Positions 8,732 to 18,578 of a DNA stretch of 64,000 nucleotides are shown one piece after another. The stretch covers positions 1-64,000 of the forward strand of contig JAJFKX010000014.1 of assembly GCA_021772985.1 (NCBI GenBank), read 5' to 3'. Below the pieces are notes generated by a model. That model was not told the DNA's origin. It ran no database searches and saw nothing but the letters and a program-made list of their open reading frames with translations. Origin of the DNA: Gammaproteobacteria bacterium. GTDB lineage: Bacteria; Pseudomonadota; Gammaproteobacteria; Xanthomonadales; Wenzhouxiangellaceae. Every line of letters starts with the position of its first letter. Position 1 is the stretch's first letter. A program made the position numbers and the translations under genes.

Positions 8732-9016
8732 CTATTTTGCCAGTGCTTTCTTAATCATTCCGACAATGGCCAACAAAACACCACCGCCAACACCACCGCC
8801 TGCTATGCTTCCGATAATGCTGGTGATATCCATGCCACCGCTGCCAATATCCATCCCAAACATACCTAAAAGCTGACCGCCAAGCCCGCCGCCCAATATA
8901 CCTACAATAGAATTAACAACAGTCCCTAAAGACAGGTTTTTCATCAAAGAACCGGCAACATTCCCGCCAACAGCGCCGCTGACCAGTTGAATAATTAATG
9001 GTAATAAACTTTCCAT
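8732..9016 (-). CDS. Small glycine-rich membrane protein, 94 aa
   Basis: The protein is almost wholly hydrophobic and Gly-rich, with glycine-zipper-like runs (SGAVGGNVAGS, GILGGGLGGQLLG, GSIAGGGVGGGVLLAIVGMIKK). These predict two or three membrane helices and a lysine-ended tail (KKALAK). Proteins with the terminal GGGVGGGxLxAIVGxIKK pattern are widespread hypothetical membrane peptides in Proteobacteria, without an assigned role. GAGGAAGT lies just ahead of the ATG on the minus strand. It appears monocistronic, and the sequence does not exclude a toxin- or holin-like role. Confidence 0.75.
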   Translation of the reverse strand: MESLLPLIIQLVSGAVGGNVAGSLMKNLSLGTVVNSIVGILGGGLGGQLLGMFGMDIGSGGMDITSIIGSIAGGGVGGGVLLAIVGMIKKALAK

Positions 9017-9519
9017 AATACTTCCTCATTTATAAGTGGTAGTGATTGATGCAATTCGTAAATTTGCACTCTGATTATTATTTAACCACCCCAAACCTAT
9101 TCCTGTTTAGTTGATAAATATACAAAAACCAAGACACTTTTGTTAATGCTGATGTATGCAACAGCAACATCAAGCTCATTTATTTTGTGTTTAAGAGTGT
9201 TTTGTATAGTTACTATCAATCTTAGCATTGCACCCGTCCGGCTAACAGCAAAACAGCCTGTGCGTTGATTTTTGAAGATCATTTTTCAAAACCTGATAAT
9301 AGCTACTCCTTTGTTTTTATAGATTTTTATTAGCCGGCTTTCTATTTGTTAACAATGAATACAGCTGTTAGAGGACCTTTAGTTGAAACTGATAAAACCG
9401 CCACAGTGTGTGGTTCGATATTTAAGTGGAAATGTTTATATTGAACAACTTCACTTCACATCACTGCTGCCACTCAGCTAAAATCAAGACCAACCAATGC
9501 TCGGCTGAGTTGCAAAGCC
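9017..9519. other. AT-rich intergenic region between divergent genes, about 500 bp
   Basis: This is the promoter region for the leftward Gly-rich peptide and the rightward methyltransferase. It is richer in A+T than the flanks. Two reading frames of 61 and 84 codons exist but have poor composition and no ribosome-binding site, so I do not call them. Confidence 0.5.
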
Positions 9520-10512
9520 ATGATTCGAATTCCGGCATTCATACTGATCATGATATTACTGTCACCGGTTACTTTGCTCGGCAGCATCGGCTACCTGCTA
9601 AAGCTATTTGCTTTCAATCGCTCAAAAGGCATTTCCGGAACAGCTTACGAACCTTACCTGGGACGTATGCTGATGCATGACACGGGCGTGCGAAACGACA
9701 TGGCCGGCAGAAAGTTGATCTCAACACTACCGGCAATGAACGCCTTTATCTGGATGCTGTTGGCCGGCCCTACTATTCTGGCGGCTCGAGTCTGCGGCTA
9801 TCTACCCTCTGGCTTACGCTATCCGGCGCCACGTAGGGCAGGTGTTTCAGCAGTGTTATCACTGCGGACCGAGATGTTCGACACTACCTTAAATGAATCT
9901 CTGGAGAGTGTTGAACAGGTCGTTATTCTCGGTGCCGGCTGGGATACGCGAGCTTATGCGCTGCCCCAAAACTCGAATCACCGCGTGTTCGAGGTCGACG
10001 CACCGGCAACCCAAAAAGCCAAGCGTGCGGCACTCAGCAAAGCTGGAATCGACAGCTCTCACGTAACCTTTGTTGCTACTGACTTCAATCAGCAACCTTG
10101 GTTGGAAACACTGCAGGCACATGGTTTTGATCCAGCAATACCTACTTACATTTTGTGGGAAGGCGTGACCATGTACCTGGATCAAGAAGCTGTCGCTGAT
10201 AGTTTACACAGTCTGACAACGCTTGCCGAAGGCAGCGTGATTGCTTTTGATTTCTTTTCCGAGGAACTGGTCAAAGCGAAAGGACCGTTTTTCCTGATCG
10301 GCAGGTTAATCACCCTATCCTTCGGACTCATATATGGTGAACACATTATCTGGGGTTTTCCTATGCGTATTAAGGCTGGTGAAAGCATGGTTGAATATCT
10401 GTCTAAACAGGGGCTTGCGCTGAGCCAATTTGAAGTACTGGGTAGCATCAGCAAAGGCAAAGCACCTGTTTATGGTTTCGCATTAGCAGAAAAAAAGCCC
10501 AGAAAGCCATAA
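9520..10512 (+). CDS. Class I SAM-dependent methyltransferase, leucine carboxyl methyltransferase (PPM1/TIGR00027) type
   Basis: The 330-aa protein has one or two hydrophobic N-terminal segments (ILIMILLSPVTLLGSIGYLLK), then the leucine-carboxyl-methyltransferase-like fold. Key parts are VVILGAGWDTRAYAL (SAM-binding Gly motif, about residue 135), HRVFEVDAPATQKAKRAAL (acidic Asp that holds the SAM ribose, about 155), VTFVATDFNQQPW, and YILWEGVTMYLDQEAV (motif IV). Bacterial relatives O-methylate carboxyl groups of small molecules; the substrate here is unknown. The N-terminal membrane anchor is common in this subfamily. It is monocistronic, with no good Shine-Dalgarno at the ATG used. Confidence 0.88.
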   Translation: MIRIPAFILIMILLSPVTLLGSIGYLLKLFAFNRSKGISGTAYEPYLGRMLMHDTGVRNDMAGRKLISTLPAMNAFIWMLLAGPTILAARVCGYLPSGLRYPAPRRAGVSAVLSLRTEMFDTTLNESLESVEQVVILGAGWDTRAYALPQNSNHRVFEVDAPATQKAKRAALSKAGIDSSHVTFVATDFNQQPWLETLQAHGFDPAIPTYILWEGVTMYLDQEAVADSLHSLTTLAEGSVIAFDFFSEELVKAKGPFFLIGRLITLSFGLIYGEHIIWGFPMRIKAGESMVEYLSKQGLALSQFEVLGSISKGKAPVYGFALAEKKPRKP

Positions 10513-10929
10513 TAATCAATCCAGTACAAACACTATTTATTCAGTATCCGGCAAGCTGAATGTTATGAACACCTATAAAAGCATTCAACCCTGAACTTCA
10601 ACCTATACTATTTCTTACCCGAGATTTTAGTATCAACAACAAACTTAATAGACTGAAACCAGCAATAAGCCTGATGAACCCCAGGGCGTGTTACTCAACT
10701 CACAACTTTGAACCATGCCCGACGACATTAGAATCAACCTGAGCAAGACCGGTAAAAGTATTTAGTAGTTGATATTCAATTGCTCTCCTCACTGATTCGA
10801 CAACGCTTAATATTCAGCCATATGTCGCCCTGATTGTAGTGCCGCACCAATTATCAAGCCATCTGATATTAATGTCGGCAAGGGTTTATTGACTCTTGTA
10901 TGTATCTCGACATTGCGCCATCACCGGCT
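10513..10929. other. Intergenic region between convergent genes, 417 bp, nothing recognised
   Basis: No convincing reading frame, strong hairpin with T run, or repeat was found between the methyltransferase and oxygenase 3' ends. The length is unusual for a convergent pair and may be remnant sequence. Confidence 0.4.
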
Positions 10930-11715
10930 TCACTTGGTGGTTGCAATTCCCCTGGCTAATTCGTACCACTCATTGTTACCGATAATCAGCATCTCCTCAT
11001 CGGTTGGAAGAACACTTAAATCCAGGCATTTTGATGTCAATGGGTGTTGTTTACCCACGCATAAATCAAGTGCTTTACGGGTTTTATTCAAAATATAATT
11101 TCCACGGTGCAGCATGTTTGCACTAAAAATAAGTATGTCGCCAGCTTCCAGCTGAATCAACTCAGCTCCGGGCAGCTCTTCGCTATTTTTATGCCCATTC
11201 AATTCCATTCTTACGTTTTTTTCCAGCTTGGTATCCCAGCGACTGTGTGTCCCTGGAACAAGTTCAACACCAGTCTCTGCTATCAGCGGAACCCGAACAT
11301 GCAGGCTGAGCATATTACCCAGTTCATTTTTTTGAATTTCTTCGCTGATTGGATTGTATTGTATGTCGCGGTGCCAATAAGGAAGCCGACTCCCCTGATA
11401 AGGGTTAAAAAACAGTTGTGAATTATGAAAATACAACCCTTCTCCAAAAATATTTTTTATTAAGCTGGTGAGGCTTTTCTGGGCTATAGCTTTGAAGAAC
11501 GATATTCGCTCTCCAGGCATACCTTCGAAATATGCACTTTTGGTTAATGAATGCATATTAATTAACTGGTATTCAACGGCATCAGACTCATTCTCAATTA
11601 ACCACTGCTGGTAAATTCGATCTACTTTTTCTACTACAGCCAATATTTCTGCCGAAGAAAAAAACTGACGGATAACCAGATAGCCCTTATTATCGTATTC
11701 AGTCCTATATTTCAT
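10930..11715 (-). CDS. Phytanoyl-CoA dioxygenase (PhyH) family Fe(II)/2-oxoglutarate oxygenase
   Basis: The protein is about 261 aa from the ATG at 11715. A longer reading begins at a TTG at 11757 and adds 14 unremarkable residues. The double-stranded beta-helix fold is marked by YWHRDIQYNP (iron ligands H and D of HxD) and by DILIFSANMLHRGNYI (distal iron His), followed by the Arg/Lys-rich strand NKTRKALDLCVG that would bind 2-oxoglutarate. PhyH members hydroxylate or halogenate lipids and small natural products. The substrate cannot be deduced; there are no pathway neighbours, only the convergent methyltransferase on its left. Confidence 0.82.
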   Translation of the reverse strand: MKYRTEYDNKGYLVIRQFFSSAEILAVVEKVDRIYQQWLIENESDAVEYQLINMHSLTKSAYFEGMPGERISFFKAIAQKSLTSLIKNIFGEGLYFHNSQLFFNPYQGSRLPYWHRDIQYNPISEEIQKNELGNMLSLHVRVPLIAETGVELVPGTHSRWDTKLEKNVRMELNGHKNSEELPGAELIQLEAGDILIFSANMLHRGNYILNKTRKALDLCVGKQHPLTSKCLDLSVLPTDEEMLIIGNNEWYELARGIATTK

Positions 11716-11882
11716 GTTGTATCTGACGCTACCGTTTAGTATGTCATTCAATTGCAATCGCCAAACGTTCTACATTAGGGCAGAATAAACCGGCAGGTGT
11801 ATTATCGGGACATTCCAACTTACCGCAAACGAAAACTTCATTAATGCAGCGACACACCAAACCACTCAAATCTGCTTGTGTT

Positions 11883-13373
11883 TCAGAATAAAGATTCAAA
11901 TCCGTCTTTTAATAAAGCTTCACCATTACGCAGCACGATAATTTCATTGGCCAGTTCATCCAGCAGCACCAGATCCAGTAGCCGGTCATTATCAATATCC
12001 ATAAATAAGGAACAGGAAGCTGCCGCCGGGGCATCAAATTCATTGTGAAAAACAAAATTGCCGTCTACATTCTCAAATAACGCCCAATCACCACCAAAAC
12101 TGGCGATCATCCAATCGAGATCACCATCACCGTCCAGGTCACCCAAGTCAGTTGCTAATGCGGTTGGATCTACATTGAAAATTTCAGGCGCGCTTAACTG
12201 GCCGGTCCCATCTCCAGTTAGTACTGCTCCATTATTTGCACCGCCGTTGGCCTGGACCACATCGAGATGTCCATCATTATTGATGTCACCCAGCACCATC
12301 ATCCAGGCAGTACCGCCACTGTTTTGATTTTCAATCTGGCTAAAGCCTGACTGGCCATCACCTGCATAAACCCAAATATTGGGGCTGGTGGAACCACCAG
12401 TCACCAAATCCATGATCCCATCGTTATTCATATCACCAGCAGCCAGTGACCACTCACCACCATTTGTGCCGAAACTATCGATAACGGTATAAACACCACT
12501 GCCATTATTCTGCAGTAGCGAAATGGTGCCGGTGGTTCGGTTGGCCGTAGCAACATCCAAATCACCATCACCATCCATATCCAGCACGGTAATACCCCGT
12601 GGTTGTCCATTGACTGTTAATTCCTGCTGCGGGCCAAAACTGCCATCCCCATTACCCAGTAATATCGACGCCGAATTACCTGTGGTATTAGCAACCGCAA
12701 TATCCATATGCCCATCCCCGTTGAAATCCCCCACTTCCGAGGGACTGGGCACACTGCCGGTACCAGCTGTCGGCGTCACAAAATCGTCGAACAGGCCTGT
12801 GCCATCTGCCCGGTTGCGGAAAAAACGCAGATCGTTGGTATCTTCATTAACCGAAGTAATATCAAGAAAACCATCTTCATCCAGATCCGTTGCAATACCA
12901 CCATAAGGCCGGCTGGGTGAACCGGTAGCGATACGATCCAGCTCTTCAAATACCAGATCAGCCGGTGCACTGCGCACCCAGAATTGGAAACTGTAGCCGG
13001 CATCCCTCAGTGCAGTTCCATCCTGCCCCATTAATTGATTGGATAGCACCACCGTGACTTGCTCACCGGCAGAAAAAGCCTGTTGCGGTGTCAGCACCAC
13101 GGTCTGGTTGCCATTTTCGAAACTGTAACTGCCACTGACCACACCACTCCAGCGGCCGTAAGCCCAAAATGAATCTGTGCTTACCGATGTGGTATTGATA
13201 GCCCGGTCAAATTGGATTCGGATAGCGGAATTTTCAGATGCAGCAATAACATTCGCCAGTGGTTCAATACTGGTTACATTCATTGTTTGGGCCTGTGATT
13301 GACATATCACCATTAGCAACGTTAAGCACAACAATAGCTGTAGCTTGAGACCGGCATACCTCCTGTAATACAT
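11883..13373 (-). CDS. Secreted FG-GAP/VCBS repeat protein with N-terminal Ig-like domain
   Basis: I chose the ATG at 13373, preceded by GGAG, over the upstream GTG at 13385. The signal peptide ends near QSQAQT. Next comes a bacterial Ig-like (SbsA/Big_5-type) domain of about 110 residues with SIEPLANVIAASENSAIRI and a V/T-rich strand. At least seven beta-propeller repeats of the FG-GAP/VCBS type follow, each with a calcium-loop signature such as DLDEDGFLDI, DFNGDGHMDI, DMDGDGDLDV, DINNDGHLDV or DLDGDGDLDW. The C-terminus LLKDGFESLF contains the DGFE motif seen at the ends of many exported proteins in Xanthomonadales-like bacteria. It probably acts at the cell surface in adhesion or recognition. 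Confidence 0.88.
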   Translation of the reverse strand: MYYRRYAGLKLQLLLCLTLLMVICQSQAQTMNVTSIEPLANVIAASENSAIRIQFDRAINTTSVSTDSFWAYGRWSGVVSGSYSFENGNQTVVLTPQQAFSAGEQVTVVLSNQLMGQDGTALRDAGYSFQFWVRSAPADLVFEELDRIATGSPSRPYGGIATDLDEDGFLDITSVNEDTNDLRFFRNRADGTGLFDDFVTPTAGTGSVPSPSEVGDFNGDGHMDIAVANTTGNSASILLGNGDGSFGPQQELTVNGQPRGITVLDMDGDGDLDVATANRTTGTISLLQNNGSGVYTVIDSFGTNGGEWSLAAGDMNNDGIMDLVTGGSTSPNIWVYAGDGQSGFSQIENQNSGGTAWMMVLGDINNDGHLDVVQANGGANNGAVLTGDGTGQLSAPEIFNVDPTALATDLGDLDGDGDLDWMIASFGGDWALFENVDGNFVFHNEFDAPAAASCSLFMDIDNDRLLDLVLLDELANEIIVLRNGEALLKDGFESLF

Positions 13374-13500
13374 ATCCAACTCCACTGAATAAAGACAAGC
13401 AGTACAATGTAAATCAACAAGTTACTGAATACCAGAATATGAAGTATTCTGTTCGACTTGGATCATAGGCTTAGCTGTGCATAACAGTGCAAACCGGCTG

Positions 13501-15600
13501 CTACCACGACGGGCATATCTCGCCAATAGGTTTTACCATCGGCTGTCCATCACTGCATTGAAAGGCCTCGCGAAACTCAGGTAGATGCAATATGGTGCCA
13601 TTCACCATTGGCGCTGCCCAGGCTTTAGAACTGAGACCGGCAGCCATTGCGCGCCAATTCCCATCGGTGGCTTCAGTACACCAGGTTTGTGCGGCGGTGA
13701 GCAGGTAACGCTGCAACGGTGAAAATCCTTTCACATTAGCTTCATCTTGCCTGGTGGCGTGCTTGCGATAGGTTGCCCAGGCAATTCTGTGTGCGGCAAT
13801 TTCGGTGAACTGCTCAGAAACCACAAATTTTCCATCGATAGGAATGCCGGGTGCATACTCAAACTCTGAAAACTGTCTGGCTACACACTCACCGCGTTGC
13901 TCGAAACGGGCAGCATCTTGCTCAGCCCACCAATTTCTATACTCGCCGGTGGCATCAAAATTTCGCCCGCTTGGATCAAAGCCATGGATCAACTCATGCG
14001 CCAACAATACGCCAAGCCCTCCATAGAGCACAGCCGCATCCTGTGCCTGATTTTCATAGTGCAGCATCATTGCCGCAGTCACTACGATGGCGTTTTCCGC
14101 TGCCCGATAGTAACCACCTACCCAGGTCACCGGCACACTCCACCAGTTAAGGTCCGGAGGTCTACCAAGGCGCTCGAAACTAACCCGACGCTGTGCTTCG
14201 CCGGCACGGCGCACATTGCCATAATAATCATCCGGTCGTATCACCAAACGCCGATCGTCCAACCACACATCAGGATGCCCGACACTTAACCTTGTCGCGT
14301 CAACTTTTGCCAAAGCCTCCTGCTTCGTATCGGCCTGCATCCATTCGGCCTGCTGGATACGTTCACGCATCACCGCCTGGATTTTAGTAAACATATCTTC
14401 AGCCCGGTCACGCATTTCAGATTGAAATACCCGATCAACAAACAGCCGACCCAGCACACTGGGCAAACTGATCTTCACCGAATCAAGACACTCTTGATCG
14501 CGCGCCGGTGACTCAATCAATTCCAGCAAAGTCCGGCCAAAAAACCCAAAGCGCTCATTTCGCACTACTGCCGGCAGTAATTTGCTGCGTTCGCTGATGA
14601 TTTGCCAGCGCAGATAAGCCCGCCAGGATTCCAGCGCTGTTTCAGTCAGCAACTTATCAAGGTTCCGCAGATAACCGATATCGCTGGGATTGACGCGTCC
14701 ACTGGCTGGCATCCCATAGGCTCTGAAAAAGTCATTCCAGCGAAACTTCGGCGTCAGTGCCTGCAGCTCTACTTTGGACATTGGGTTTTGGGTTAAAGCA
14801 GGGTTATTGCGCATTTCACTCTTGGCCAAATAACCACTGGCTAATGCCTGCTCCAACCCAATGACAGCATCAGCATGGCGGCGGGCTTCCGTTTCAGCCT
14901 CTCCGATTAATCTGAATACCTCGGCTATATGGTTTACGTATTGCTGCAGCAGTTGAGTCGATTTATGATCGGTACCGGTGTAGTAATCCGGGCCGGGCAA
15001 GCCTAAACCGGATGGGCCAATTTGCAGCGCAATTTGCTGTTTTGCCGAATCCACTATCGTATCTAAAGACAATAGCGGCTCACCGTCTTGTGAAAACCAG
15101 GGGAGATTCCGATGCAAATTGCCGAGCACGGCAGGCAATTCTGAGATCGAATGCATACTGTCGATCAATGCCAATTCCTGCCGCAACTGGTCAAGACCAC
15201 GTGATTCAATCGTAGCGGTGTCCATGCATGCAAGGTAGTAATCACCAACCTTCTGCTCATCAGGTGTGCGTTGATCATCGGCAACTGCCACCTGCTCGAT
15301 CAGTATCTTCAGGTAGTCATCTATCTGACGCGAATATTGAGTGAATGGGCGAGACCAAAAACTTTCATCGGGCGGCATTGGATTGCCTGCATGCCACCCT
15401 CCACAGGCATATTGGTAAAAATCTGTGCAAGGGTCCAGCAGCTGATCGATGGCTGTTATATCAAAAGGAGGCATCGATGGCAGTACCAATCCGGATGGTT
15501 CCGTTGCAGTTCCGGTATCACCTTGAAGCCGAGCCGAATCCGGCATGATCAAAACCAATAAAAATACTGTAATTAGACAATTTATGTTTCTTATTGCCAT
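13501..15600 (-). CDS. M13-family (neprilysin-like) metallopeptidase with degenerate motifs
   Basis: The 699-aa exported protein has an N-terminal hydrophobic signal and the M13 opening DPCTDFYQYACGGWHAGN. HELIHGFD at residues 535-542 supplies the HExxH zinc motif with catalytic Glu536, and VNGTILHLPEFREAFQC plus the final CPSW match the family C-terminus. Three usual features are changed. The third zinc ligand motif ExxxD is E600-IAA-H604. The substrate-binding NAxY is GGYY. The Arg expected ahead of VNG is Met. Zinc binding and hydrolysis may persist, but specificity is likely altered. M13 enzymes cleave small peptides outside the cytoplasm. The gene is followed after 77 bp by another leftward peptidase start region, so the two may share a message. 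Confidence 0.87.
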   Translation of the reverse strand: MAIRNINCLITVFLLVLIMPDSARLQGDTGTATEPSGLVLPSMPPFDITAIDQLLDPCTDFYQYACGGWHAGNPMPPDESFWSRPFTQYSRQIDDYLKILIEQVAVADDQRTPDEQKVGDYYLACMDTATIESRGLDQLRQELALIDSMHSISELPAVLGNLHRNLPWFSQDGEPLLSLDTIVDSAKQQIALQIGPSGLGLPGPDYYTGTDHKSTQLLQQYVNHIAEVFRLIGEAETEARRHADAVIGLEQALASGYLAKSEMRNNPALTQNPMSKVELQALTPKFRWNDFFRAYGMPASGRVNPSDIGYLRNLDKLLTETALESWRAYLRWQIISERSKLLPAVVRNERFGFFGRTLLELIESPARDQECLDSVKISLPSVLGRLFVDRVFQSEMRDRAEDMFTKIQAVMRERIQQAEWMQADTKQEALAKVDATRLSVGHPDVWLDDRRLVIRPDDYYGNVRRAGEAQRRVSFERLGRPPDLNWWSVPVTWVGGYYRAAENAIVVTAAMMLHYENQAQDAAVLYGGLGVLLAHELIHGFDPSGRNFDATGEYRNWWAEQDAARFEQRGECVARQFSEFEYAPGIPIDGKFVVSEQFTEIAAHRIAWATYRKHATRQDEANVKGFSPLQRYLLTAAQTWCTEATDGNWRAMAAGLSSKAWAAPMVNGTILHLPEFREAFQCSDGQPMVKPIGEICPSW

Positions 15601-15677
15601 TATTTACTCTTAATACTTATTAACAGCCAATATCACTATCCGCTCAACGAATAGCTACCGATAACCAACTTACAACG

Positions 15678-17714
15678 TCATTCCTGGTTAACAGCGTTAA
15701 CTACATTGATTGATTCCAAAGCCTTTAAATACTCATGAACCATCGCATGCGAGATTGGACCATAAATAGCCGATACAGTATCGCGTATATCCGCTACCGT
15801 TCTACGACCATTAACCAGATTAAGCACTTCATAACTATAATCTCCACCGCTTCCCCATATACCCTGGTGCTGCATTAACGCCGGCTGGGGTGCATCAGCT
15901 GGATAGTGATCTTCAAAATAGTCATACCCAAATACCGACATCGGGCCAAGTACTGATGGGTTGCGCTGATAAATCCGGCTTGATGGACCACTATCTGGCG
16001 GAGCATTGGTTACAGGCCCAATCAAGTTTTTGAGTGCATCTGAATGAGCTGCAAACGTTTGATTATAATTCGCATCCGGTTCAGCAAAACGTGCTACTGA
16101 GGCGGCCACACCCTGTTCAAATTGTAGCGACTGGCGGATTAAATTTGCCCGTTCATCACCACTGACCTGATGGCGTTTGGCGTACAGGTCAGCCATCCGG
16201 GATAAACTGCGTTGCCTGATTACTTCACCAACTTCAGATAAGTTACTGCTGTCCATGTTGGCCAAAAATAAACCACTGGCAGCGGCAATAAAAGCCACTC
16301 TTTTGAGTTTGGTCGCATCAATATTACCCGGCACATCAAAATTGGTATGGATAAAGCGATCCGGCCAGTCATTCATATAAATAGCCGGAATCGAAAAGCT
16401 GCCCTCTGCATAAATTTGGTGATCGCTGCCGGCGGTATATGAAACCAGATCGGCTCGCAATGGTTCCTTCCCACCTTCTTTGGAAACCAACGACATTAAT
16501 GGGTTACCGCCATCAGCCAATTGCGCTGATTGTTCATTAACCAACAGTGCAAAGTGCTCAGCCACATCATTGATAAAACTGGGCACACTAGCTGGACCGC
16601 GGGTAACGTGAAAAGTCGCCTTGGTATTGGGTCCGCCACCAACCATATCCAGATGAATCGCGGCCTTGATGCGTTTGACATTATCACCTTCACTGACCAG
16701 ACGGGTTAACGTGCCTTCGATTTCAGGTGGCCAAACAAACCGCAGACTACGTTTGGGTGGCTTAATTTTGCCTTCGCTAATCAGTTTTGACAGGCTGCGG
16801 GCAACTTCCAAAATGGTGGCACATCCACTGGCATTGTCATTGGCACCAGGACGTTGATGATCAAGGTGACAGCTGTAGACAATTTCTTCTTCATTCAGCG
16901 TTTCATCCTGACCACGAATCAACGCGCTCAATACCTGATAGTTACCTGGGTGCTTGCCCGCTTTAACTTCGGCTTTCAGCCGAATGGTTTCACCACTGGC
17001 CAGACGCGCCTGAAACGTACGGGCTTCTTTCAGCGAGACCATAAAAGCGAAACTCGGGGTATCAGCAAAAGTATTGAGGTGCCCCCAGCGAACCAGGTTT
17101 TCATTTTCTTTCCACCAACCGGTACGCTGGTTTTGCGCATAGCTGATCAGGCCCACCGCACCATAGGTATCAATAGCCAGCGGCGCTGCAGCACCTGGTT
17201 GGGCAGCAACCAATACCAGTTTACCGCGCACATCTTTGCCTGCATAATCGGCTTCGGAAGTGCCATTGCCGACATCAATCAATTCTGCTTCGACCTGTCC
17301 GCTCTCGCTATCCTGGGCTAACCTGACAGGCATGGTTTGCCAACTGGCGATGCGGGTTGAGCCAACATTATCGTTGAGCTCCCATAACTCAGCAAACTCT
17401 ACATCCCAGGGTGGTCTGGAGCGTTGTGTGCCGTAGAATATTTTTCCATCAGCGGGATATTGTTCTATGGTAACTTGCTGCAATCCGTAACTTTCCGCCT
17501 GCTCAGCCAGATGCTGTGCTGCTGCTGCAAACCCCTGCGAACCACGCATGCGATGCTGGGTGGCAATGAATTCCAGGTTGCGTTTGGCCGTTGCTCCGGA
17601 GATTTCTTCGGATAAGGCATGTAAAGTAGCGTTATCCAGCAGTAATGGCTGGGCCTGTGCCATTAAACAGCCAGCGCCACCAAACAGCACCCCTATCAAC
17701 CCACGTATTCTCAT
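15678..17714 (-). CDS. Exported M28-family zinc aminopeptidase-like protein
   Basis: The 678-aa protein has a signal peptide (MRIRGLIGVLFGGAGCLMAQA). Residues of about 30-260 include a region resembling a protease-associated domain, and from about 265 an M28 catalytic core. Ligand candidates are H283 and D285 in SCHLDHQRPG, D293 in ANDNASG, Glu331/333 in WPPEIEG, D356 in HLDMVGG and the His of AGSDHQIYAEGSF. M28 enzymes release N-terminal residues or process peptides. The roughly 200-residue C-terminal extension is helical and unassigned. It lies 77 bp upstream of the M13-like gene on the same strand, suggesting joint extracytoplasmic peptide degradation. Confidence 0.88.
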   Translation of the reverse strand: MRIRGLIGVLFGGAGCLMAQAQPLLLDNATLHALSEEISGATAKRNLEFIATQHRMRGSQGFAAAAQHLAEQAESYGLQQVTIEQYPADGKIFYGTQRSRPPWDVEFAELWELNDNVGSTRIASWQTMPVRLAQDSESGQVEAELIDVGNGTSEADYAGKDVRGKLVLVAAQPGAAAPLAIDTYGAVGLISYAQNQRTGWWKENENLVRWGHLNTFADTPSFAFMVSLKEARTFQARLASGETIRLKAEVKAGKHPGNYQVLSALIRGQDETLNEEEIVYSCHLDHQRPGANDNASGCATILEVARSLSKLISEGKIKPPKRSLRFVWPPEIEGTLTRLVSEGDNVKRIKAAIHLDMVGGGPNTKATFHVTRGPASVPSFINDVAEHFALLVNEQSAQLADGGNPLMSLVSKEGGKEPLRADLVSYTAGSDHQIYAEGSFSIPAIYMNDWPDRFIHTNFDVPGNIDATKLKRVAFIAAASGLFLANMDSSNLSEVGEVIRQRSLSRMADLYAKRHQVSGDERANLIRQSLQFEQGVAASVARFAEPDANYNQTFAAHSDALKNLIGPVTNAPPDSGPSSRIYQRNPSVLGPMSVFGYDYFEDHYPADAPQPALMQHQGIWGSGGDYSYEVLNLVNGRRTVADIRDTVSAIYGPISHAMVHEYLKALESINVVNAVNQE

Positions 17715-18075
17715 CTTTTTCTCCGCCAGTATTATATTCTTTGCGGACTATAGCATTGCCGGTTCACGTGAATGGAGTTTCAAAGATACCGGATCAGCCA
17801 GGATGTGCGTTTGTTATCTTAAAGGGATAATCGCTGAGTCTGATTGAGGTTTCTTTATTTCAAAAATCACACAGGATCATAAATGCTGACGAGCTTGGGG
17901 GGCTTTGCAGAGATGTTTGCATGCCAAGTCTCCAGGATCCGAATCTGTATCAGATATCAGCGCAAACATGCATAACGAAACTCGCCTATGGCTTGTTGCC
18001 CATGAGCGTTAGAGTAAAACTGCATATAATGAGTTTATCGAACTGTATAAACCCATATCTGATATTAATAAAACC
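17715..18075. other. Intergenic region between divergent peptidase and LuxR-type genes, 361 bp
   Basis: This holds the promoter regions of both flanking genes. I saw no strong palindrome, RNA or reading frame with a ribosome-binding site. Confidence 0.4.
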
Positions 18076-18471
18076 ATGCTCAGGAAAAAGACCATCAGCA
18101 TTATTGGTTTATTTGGTTTAAGCTTGTTCATTGTCAGCCTGGCTCGGGCATCGACAATTTCAGCGGCGCTTATAGTGGAATGGGTCATTGTTGTCGTAGT
18201 GTTTGGCATCCTGCTGTTACTGGTGCAGTTTGTTATTCAGCGCGTCAAGCACAAACCAATCAAAGTCCAGGCTAACCACCTGAACCCTCGCGAAAATGAT
18301 GTTTTATTATTAATTTCCGAAGGGCTCACTAATAAGCAGATCGGCACCCGGTTGCATATTTCCGAAAGCACCGTGAAAAAGCATGTAACCTCTCTATTCA
18401 CTAAGCTGGGTGCCAAAAGGCGAACCGAAGCTTTACAGATTGCCAGATCACGCGGCTATTTTTGCGATTAA
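18076..18471 (+). CDS. Membrane-anchored LuxR-type DNA-binding protein, 131 aa
   Basis: Two predicted membrane helices (SIIGLFGLSLFIVSLA; ALIVEWVIVVVVFGILLLLVQFVI) fill residues 7-54. A short basic linker follows, then a complete LuxR/GerE helix-turn-helix (LNPRENDVLLLISEGLTNKQIGTRLHISESTVKKHVTSLFTKLGA, residues 73-117). No receiver, autoinducer or sensor domain is present. DNA binding by the HTH is well established for the family; membrane tethering without a sensor is the odd point, and the helices themselves or the next gene may sense. The following membrane gene starts at or just after this stop, so the two are probably co-transcribed. Confidence 0.85.
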   Translation: MLRKKTISIIGLFGLSLFIVSLARASTISAALIVEWVIVVVVFGILLLLVQFVIQRVKHKPIKVQANHLNPRENDVLLLISEGLTNKQIGTRLHISESTVKKHVTSLFTKLGAKRRTEALQIARSRGYFCD

Positions 18472-18578
18472 GTAACTGGGCCCAAAGTCTACTTTGTTTT
18501 TTGTCCTTTCGGACCATTGTCATACAACTCAGCTCTGATCCATTATTTTCTGATTCAATAGGCAATCAGGAGAATGTT

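Noticed and set aside
9097-9282. 61-codon minus-strand frame upstream of the Gly-rich peptide
   Set aside because: No ribosome-binding site, no recognisable composition, and it lies in the promoter region.
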